From Melastoma dodecandrum (taxonomy: Eukaryota; Streptophyta; Magnoliopsida; Myrtales; Melastomataceae): a DNA stretch of 64,000 nt. Position numbers and translations under genes: made by a program. The number at the start of each line of letters is the position of its first letter. Within the stretch, counting starts at the first letter, position 1. The stretch covers positions 3,722,501 through 3,786,500 of the forward strand of contig JARUPY010000534.1 of assembly GCA_029817715.1 (NCBI GenBank). The letters are read 5' to 3'. Positions 58,401 through 64,000 of this stretch are shown here, in pieces. Below the pieces are notes generated by a model. That model did no database searches and was not told where the DNA came from. It worked only from the letters and a program-made list of their open reading frames with translations.

Positions 58401-58690
58401 GTCCTTTGCAGTGTCATTTTTCGTTTTGGCTTGACGTTATGCAAATCAATCAACGGAACAGGAAGAGGATGTTCTGGAGCTGCGTCGGGATGATGAGACC
58501 GCCGAGGACAGGACGATTCAAACGCTTATCAGCGACGAAGATATTGATCGGATCCCTGACCGCAGGTCCCCAGCCTGATGATGCTGAAAAGTCTGGTGAC
58601 AGGCCAATTAGTCAAGTTCCTTCCAAGGGGCCTGGGTGGGAAGTCGTGTACAGCATAAGCGGAGGCGTGTTGTCTACTCTCAACAGTGAG
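55498..58690 (+). pseudogene. DDM1: DDM1 (SNF2-family chromatin remodeller) pseudogene, 5' truncated
   Basis: The N-terminal half of the gene is absent; homology starts at the ATPase core. Exon relics in order: 55550-55730 with KWLISLWQNGLNGILADQ and APLSTLSNWVNEI; 55800-55910 with FVPSVNAIIYHGDKKERD and TSYEVALNDA; 56095-56262 matching the [18 protein letters not shown] region with frameshifts; 57380-57440 and 57590-57670 matching GLLDRLLSKLF; 57800-58108 with VCRIDGHVKLDERRR and [20 protein letters not shown], ending in a stop at the DSDW motif; 58209-58340 with NPQMDLQVMD and KRAFSKLKLEHAVIG; 58460-58690 with DDETAEDRTIQT and KGPGWEVV.. to LSTLNS. Many stops and shifts. In Arabidopsis DDM1 maintains DNA methylation in heterochromatin. 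A working copy must be elsewhere in the genome. Confidence 0.92.
56554..56870. repeat. Nested inverted repeats inside the DDM1 pseudogene
   Basis: GGAGAATCACCTACTGGAAAGCCAT at about 56561-56585 recurs as a perfect reverse complement at 56712-56736. TTTATGCAGGTGGATGATGT (56658) pairs with 56757-56777, and AACTGAAATCGGTTAT (56775) with 56854-56869. A third partial direct copy of the first unit is at about 56796-56817. RNA from this stretch would fold into a branched hairpin. Confidence 0.85.
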
Positions 58691-59181
58691 ACAACTTCCA
58701 TGGACAGTTACCCGGATGCAGTTTTCGCTTATTTGTTTCACGGTGACTTCCACTTGCATCGGTGATGCTATTATTAAACAACATAAGTCGAGCTGAATTC
58801 GGGTTTACGTGGAAGAAGCCAACGAGTATAGAACTGTGGGAGGGAGCTTAATTTTGTACATTTTGCTGTGAAGGGGGTTGCCGGCGACTTCTTTTTTTTT
58901 TTTTTTAATCCTGAACCAGGTAAGAATGGTGTAATGCTAGAAAGCTTCCGGTTGCTCGATTGTATATCGTTTTGGGTTTCGGACACTGACCAGTCCATCA
59001 GTGTTATGGGCCTACATCTCGGCCCGTTGATTAGAAAGCCCAACATTTGGTCGCAGTCGGACTCTCTCCAGGAAGGGGGAAGAAACCTCCGTTTGGTCCG
59101 GCGTTTCATCGTTGGGCGATCCACGCCGCCGAACAGGACGATCGGAGGTCGGCGGTTGCGGTCGCTGCGGAGGTGGAGGAG

Positions 59182-60876
59182 ATGATCAAGGCCATGATGG
59201 TGATCAATGCCGACAAGCCTCGTCTCGCCAAAATGTTACGAGCATCAGGCCTGTTTCTTATCCCTCCCGCTCGTTCTCTCTTTCTTTTCGATGTTCAGTT
59301 GCTGAGACAGTTTTTGGTATCGGGTCATTATACGTTTTGTATCTGGTTTTTTGTAACTAGACCATTCACAAGCAGCGGGACCTGGTCGGGGGAAGTGTTC
59401 TCCGGTAATTTCTGGTTCTTTTTTTCTCGTTCTTTTTGCCTGTTGTGCGATTGAATTTGTTTGAACGGTGTTAAGTTGCAGAACGTAGAATGTGAGCAAC
59501 TTCATGGAGGCGGATTCGATTTTCGGACCGGTAAGAGAATTTTCTGGATTGCTTTAGCTTAAACCTGATTTCTTGGATTTGATTTGGACTTTGGTATAAT
59601 GTCTGCTTTGAGCGTGTGAAAGATTCTGAGTATTTGGTCGGGATGTTTCAATCTTTATAAACATGGAACTGTTCCCTGAATAGGTGATGTCATTATGCAG
59701 GATAGTTGTCTTGTCTAGAAGCATTTTGCCACTGTCAACTTTGTCTTTGTGTTTAGTTCGGAAAATGTGCTCGCGATGCTCGACTTGATACAAGGTATGC
59801 ACTTGTATTCTCTGTCATCTATTCGAAGCTCTACCAAGTATTTCATGGTTTCATGATCCGGTTGAAGTTTTCGTCTGATTATGTCATATCTCTGATGGGA
59901 TATCCGTCACTTGCCAACTGGTATGCTTCAGCTCTTCCTTTCTGAACGTGATGATAGTAATTCTGGTTTTCATTTGCCAGAGATTACTGATATAGCATTG
60001 CTGTATTACATGCTATCCCTACTTCTTACGACTAAAGTAATTTTTGGCTCATTCCCTTTTGTCTACCTAGCACATTGTAACAATTTTGCAAGGTATGTTT
60101 ATTGGCATTATTCCTTTCTTTTGACTTTCTTTTCTACAGTTTTTTGTGGAAACACTGGACAAATGCTTCAACTTCAAGAACGTCTTCAAACTTTTGATAT
60201 ATCGTCTTCAACTATGAAAAGTTAATGCTTTCAACTATTATTTTGTACTTATTTCCTTATGTGGTGGAATAAGCTTTACCAGCACCTAAAATGTTTTGTG
60301 GCCCCTTTTGTAAATTCAGACCTGACATAATCTTTTGCTCACGCAGCATTTGGTCTTTTCATAATTTTCCATTTGTCACTGATTTCTTTCTACCTGTTAA
60401 TATAACCTAATAATGTAAAATGGTTTTAGTATTTGGGAATAAAAACTAAGTCTCCTTTTATCATTACCCAGTGATATCTTGCTACATCAATCGTCAGGAC
60501 ACCACTGAAATCACAATTTATCTTAAACCGAAACTCTTCTCAATAAAATGAATGGCCTCTTTTTAGTTATCTACTGTTATATGTATCTGATGCATATTTA
60601 GTGTCCACACAGATGCAAACAATAATAGATGAGATGATATTTGGCGGGCAGGTTTGAAACTAATTCTGCTGAAATCATGAGACACGTGGAAGAAATATCA
60701 AAGTATTTTACTCCTGTGTTTGCTTTTCTTACAGTGTGACAACTTGGGACTAGATTTTATATTGATTGCAACTGAATTTTCAACTGATTGTGCTTCCATA
60801 ATGATGCAGATTAGAGGCTGCCTTAAATGCTATATCACTCGATCCATATTCTGTATCGGGCTGGCGAAGTAGATAA
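59182..60876 (+). pseudogene. AP-3 complex sigma subunit pseudogene
   Basis: ATG 59182 opens MIKAMMVINADKPRLAKM, the start of AP-3 sigma adaptin, the small subunit of a vacuolar-sorting coat complex. Relics of later exons follow: 59350-59405 (KQRDLV, shifted), 59481-59529 with SNFMEADSIFGP after an in-frame TAG, about 59757-59793 with SSENVLAMLDLIQ, 60612-60651 with IIDEMIFGGQ, 60652-60699 with ETNSAEIMRHVEEIS, and 60811-60876 with LEAALNAISLDPYSVSGWRSR and TAA. The segment with the VYKHYATLYFVF region between 59530 and 59757 was not found. Frameshift, stop and missing segment mark it as a pseudogene. Confidence 0.88.
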
Positions 60877-63000
60877 TAGCTGTTCAGTTGATTTGGTGCA
60901 TTTTTACCTGGTTCTCTGTTTTGCCTACACATGAACTGTTAACGGTGAACATGATCAAGGACTATGACCTTTTTAAGGCATGTAATCTCACTGAGCATCA
61001 TGCAGCTAGTTATGCACTTTTGTTATGTTGGTGGCCCCATTGATGGATGCAATTTGAATGGTTTTATTGAAGGGGTAGACTGGATAAACTATAGTTAATG
61101 GAAACCGCAGTTACTTTTCGGGAACGGGATAGACTGAATTACTACATGGGGCAATTCTGAATGAAAATGGTATTCTGAATTTTGATGTGTGGGCTTCTTG
61201 TGAATCCTAATAGCACTTCTCCCCAGCCTTCTGTCCAAGTCCTGGCAAGGAACCTCTCTTAACTTCTTTTGCCAGTGAAGTAAGACTAAGAGTCCTTGGC
61301 CATTCACAAGTTAGTTCAAATGAGAAGGCTATCTAACTTTTCAATACGTTAGTTCAGTAGTATGGTACTGGATAGAAATTGGGATTCTTGCATCGCGGAA
61401 TATTTTTTTTTCGGTTAACTATCCATTGGATTTTAGACTACAAGAAGCCAATGTGTTGCTTCCTCACCAGAGCTGGAATCATCTTTTTGTTTAACATTTT
61501 CTCTCTGATATGCATGGGAATGTGACACTGGTGAAGACAGCCTGGTTTTAGCTGGATTATAATGTCTTGGTTTGGATCCCCCTGAACATGATTGCCACAT
61601 GGAATTGTGTTCCAGCTTTCCTGGTATGATTATTATTTTCATGTTCTTGTATTAAGGGGACCATAGAATTTTATTATTTGATAAATGCGGAAAGTTATCT
61701 ATAGTACAGCCTGCATCATTCGTTGAAAGGCAATGGTATTTTCGGTTTAGATCTGACAAAAATTGGTTACCTACTTCCAACCAGTGGCCTGGCTCCATTT
61801 TGGCAATTCCTGCAAGTAGGCTGAAATGCTGTTAGGCAACGTTCAATTGCTGTAATTTTCATTTTTTAATTTCTTGTTATCGGAGAAGCTATTTCATTTT
61901 TATATGAGACTTCCATTTCGATAAAGACCACTTTAATCTGGCCTGATCTTCTCATGGACACGAGACTTTATTAAATTAATGTCTTGAAAGGCTAGTAGTA
62001 ATGGGGAATGAAATGCAGTGCACCCTCCTGGGATTTCGTTGGTTGTAACATAATATATTGCCTTAATCTTCCAATTGATTTATGGAAAAGGCAAAAGGCA
62101 TAGTATGATGCACTGTAGTATTTTCAGGGAACATACTTTATTAGGATGTCCTGGAAAGAGCAGCATTCCTATTTGTTTTTCCTTGTAATCTTTCTGCATG
62201 GTTAGACAAACGGGATTTAATCTAAAGCAAAGTTTTAAAAGCGGCTGCGTCCTTATCCTTTTTTTCTAGATCGGCTCTAGTGTTTTTACATCCAGGATAT
62301 AGGAAGGGGGAAATAGCCTAGTTGTCGTGTACGACTCGCGTCTTCAAACCTAGTGATAATCATTGGAGGGCCGAAATGGCCTTCCAGATGAATCTAAAAA
62401 GAGCATTTTTTCAGTTTTAACTGGAAGTTCTTTGCTTTTCCTTCTGTATTTTTTCTAGGAAATGAAGTTAGAATCATCCCCCCTACCAGGGCATCATGTG
62501 GATGGTTGTTGGGATCTTTCTGTTTCTTTCTCAATAATTAACGTTGTCTGCTCTGGGATTAGATTGAATTAAATTATGATTTTTGGGAGCGACTAAGACA
62601 AGAGGGGGAGGGGGGGGACAATTAGGACTTTCAAAAAGCCCCGAAATTCTCGGCTAATGATGCTTCTGCCACTATCGGCCAATGAAATTGAACTTCCCCT
62701 CTCTATAATAAAACATTTTGCCTTTTCTTCTTTTTCAGGTTTCTGCGGGCTGTAATCGGCCACCATGAAAAAATGAAGAGGAGGACGTAGTCATGGTGAG
62801 AGACCCTTTCTCGCATCATTAATTAGGACGTGGCATCTTTCTTTTCTATTTCTTAATAGTTGACATCATGCCTATGTTATGCCCACGAATTGCAGTTAAA
62901 GAGAACCATCCATGGATTGCCCTGATTTATAATGGCTTTATGGAACCGTAATTATCATGTCTGATTACTGATGGGATGCTTCTCATGTAAGTTCTTCCAG
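60877..63000. other. Intergenic DNA, no gene recognised
   Basis: AT-rich with small random frames. Around 62735-62800 an acceptor-like TTTTTCAG precedes a short open stretch ending at a GTGAGAG donor-like site, but I recognise no protein. Confidence 0.5.
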
Positions 63001-63012
63001 CCATCCCCATTG

Positions 63013-63235
63013 TGCTCTCTTTAATGAGGACGACCTGTTCCCTGATGTGGACGATTTCCTTCCTTACGAGACGACATGAGGTACGTGGGGGCAGAATCCT
63101 TGCACAGTTCCTAGGGAGGAAGAGGACAACGACGAGGACGGAGAAGAATTTGCCGAACGAAAGAACCTTATCCGTTTTTCATGGAACGGCGGCCGAAGCC
63201 CCTCTTCTGGTGTGTCGAGATCTTTTAAAGTTTTA
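63013..63235 (+). other. Unidentified exon-like acidic segments
   Basis: One piece reads LFNEDDLFPDVDDFLPYETT then a stop just before a GTACGTGG donor-like site. After an acceptor-like CTTGCACAG a second piece reads EEEDNDEDGEEFAERKNL and continues IRFSWNGGRS to a stop near 63241. The composition looks protein-coding and the splice signals fit, but the TGA before the donor suggests damage. I do not recognise the family; it may be another decayed exon in this pseudogene-rich stretch. Confidence 0.3.
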
Positions 63236-63241
63236 GATTCA

Positions 63242-64000
63242 TGATTGAAGCTGGGACAGTAAGTACGGGGTCGTTATCTTGGCAACATTAGGTGGGGTAA
63301 GTGGTAGGAGTATGAAGAGTTAGTTAGCGGCATCCTCATCGTCATAATCGTCTGATTGAACTTCCGGAACGTGGGGAAGCGTCGTCCATCAAAAAATAAT
63401 GAACACCCAACAACGCCCCAATTCAGCTCATCAAGTCTTTGACCCCCGACCCGACCGCCCCCTAAATATTTTGTCAGTTTCTTTTTCTTTCTTCGTTCCT
63501 TTTTGTAGGTAATGGTAACGAAAGTGCACGGAACTCATTTTGTCGGAGAGGCTATTCATGCATGGATAGAGATAGAGATAGAGATAGTAGTAGTGACAGC
63601 AAATCTTTGTCCTAAATTCCCATCATGGAGTAGCCAAACATCAAAACTTGCCCTTAACGTACACATAAAGATACATAGAATACATAAAGATACACTAGAG
63701 CTTTATGAGTCTCATGACGATTTTAAGAAAATACACTAGATTTTAAGTTGGGAAAAGCTTTTGAATCCGCGAGTAGTATTTTAGTTATAAAAATACATCA
63801 AAACTTTGGGAGGTACGTTGAACATTGTAGCATGATTCCAAAAGGGATCCAAAATTAGAATATCTCCCATCTCCTAAAACTAAATTTAGCTTATAAAAGT
63901 TTAGAGGGAGTGGTCAAAGATGGGGGGGCGGGGTATGGAAATAAATGTATGGGGCCGAAGGATGCCATCATTGGGTGTCTGCAAGAAATCCTCCCTTTTA
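63242..64000. other. Intergenic DNA at the right edge
   Basis: AT-rich sequence with a short GATAGA repeat near 63563-63588. No gene seen. Confidence 0.5.

Noticed and set aside
58868..59185. 105-codon frame just upstream of the AP-3 sigma start
   Set aside because: Begins in a T run and overlaps the leader of the pseudogene; no recognisable domain.
1..64000. tRNA, rRNA or miRNA genes
   Set aside because: I saw no tRNA cloverleaf with box A/B, no rRNA sequence and no recognisable conserved miRNA hairpin; the only tRNA-like words are the retroelement primer-binding sites.

Overview
The window is nuclear DNA of a flowering plant, almost certainly a core eudicot. The genes have introns with GT..AG ends, the transcription factors belong to plant-specific families (MYC-type bHLH, class I HD-Zip, IDD zinc finger, OVATE), and the intergenic DNA is AT-rich and full of plant transposon relics. 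I cannot name the species. Several neighbours recall one Arabidopsis block from memory: At4g36760 (APP1), At4g36750 (FQR1-like), At4g36740 (HB40) and At4g36690 (U2AF65A), with the paralogous pair OFP7/HB21 at At2g18500/At2g18550.

Layout, left end. Positions 1-72 are the first codons of an Xaa-Pro aminopeptidase (minus strand). About 1660-10340 is a nearly full-length endogenous pararetrovirus (Caulimoviridae): a coat-movement fusion ORF, a protease-RT-RNase H ORF, a large zinc-knuckle ORF, a TATA box, a small leader ORF and a tRNA-Met primer site. The ORFs carry stops and a frameshift, and the element is bracketed by imperfect inverted repeats. A 787-bp hAT-type element with perfect 8-bp target duplications follows at 10613-11399.

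Middle. An intact JAM-type bHLH gene (12614-14095) is followed by a lone last exon of an FQR1-like quinone reductase (14512-14740, minus). An intact three-exon HD-Zip I gene lies at 19378-20242. Its decayed duplicate (27791-29622) has a solo LTR in intron 1. Another solo LTR with perfect 5-bp duplications is at 26172-26786, and a fold-back element at 22307-22965. An intact four-exon IDD gene lies at 30521-32414 (minus).

Right half. A 5.7-kb Mutator-like element (33312-39009) has long near-identical TIRs, perfect 9-bp duplications, a broken FAR1-type transposase and a ULP-associated gene fragment. It sits just upstream of a broken copia element (39073-about 43835), itself next to the start codon of a U2AF65 pseudogene (43902-48024). 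Two further decayed housekeeping genes follow, DDM1 (about 55498-58690, 5' truncated) and AP-3 sigma (59182-60876). Between them are apparently intact genes: an OVATE protein (48717-49571, minus), a small plastid-type two-repeat protein (51022-52161) and an F-box protein (53857-55246). The last 3 kb holds no gene I recognise.

Read together, the region looks like a fractionated duplicate segment: regulatory genes are kept while housekeeping genes decay and collect insertions. Nothing here forms an operon-like unit. The most unusual pieces are the caulimovirid layout with its inverted-repeat borders and unassigned fourth protein, the solo LTR built around a repeated CATTAAATTCCG core, and the young MULE with a damaged transposase.
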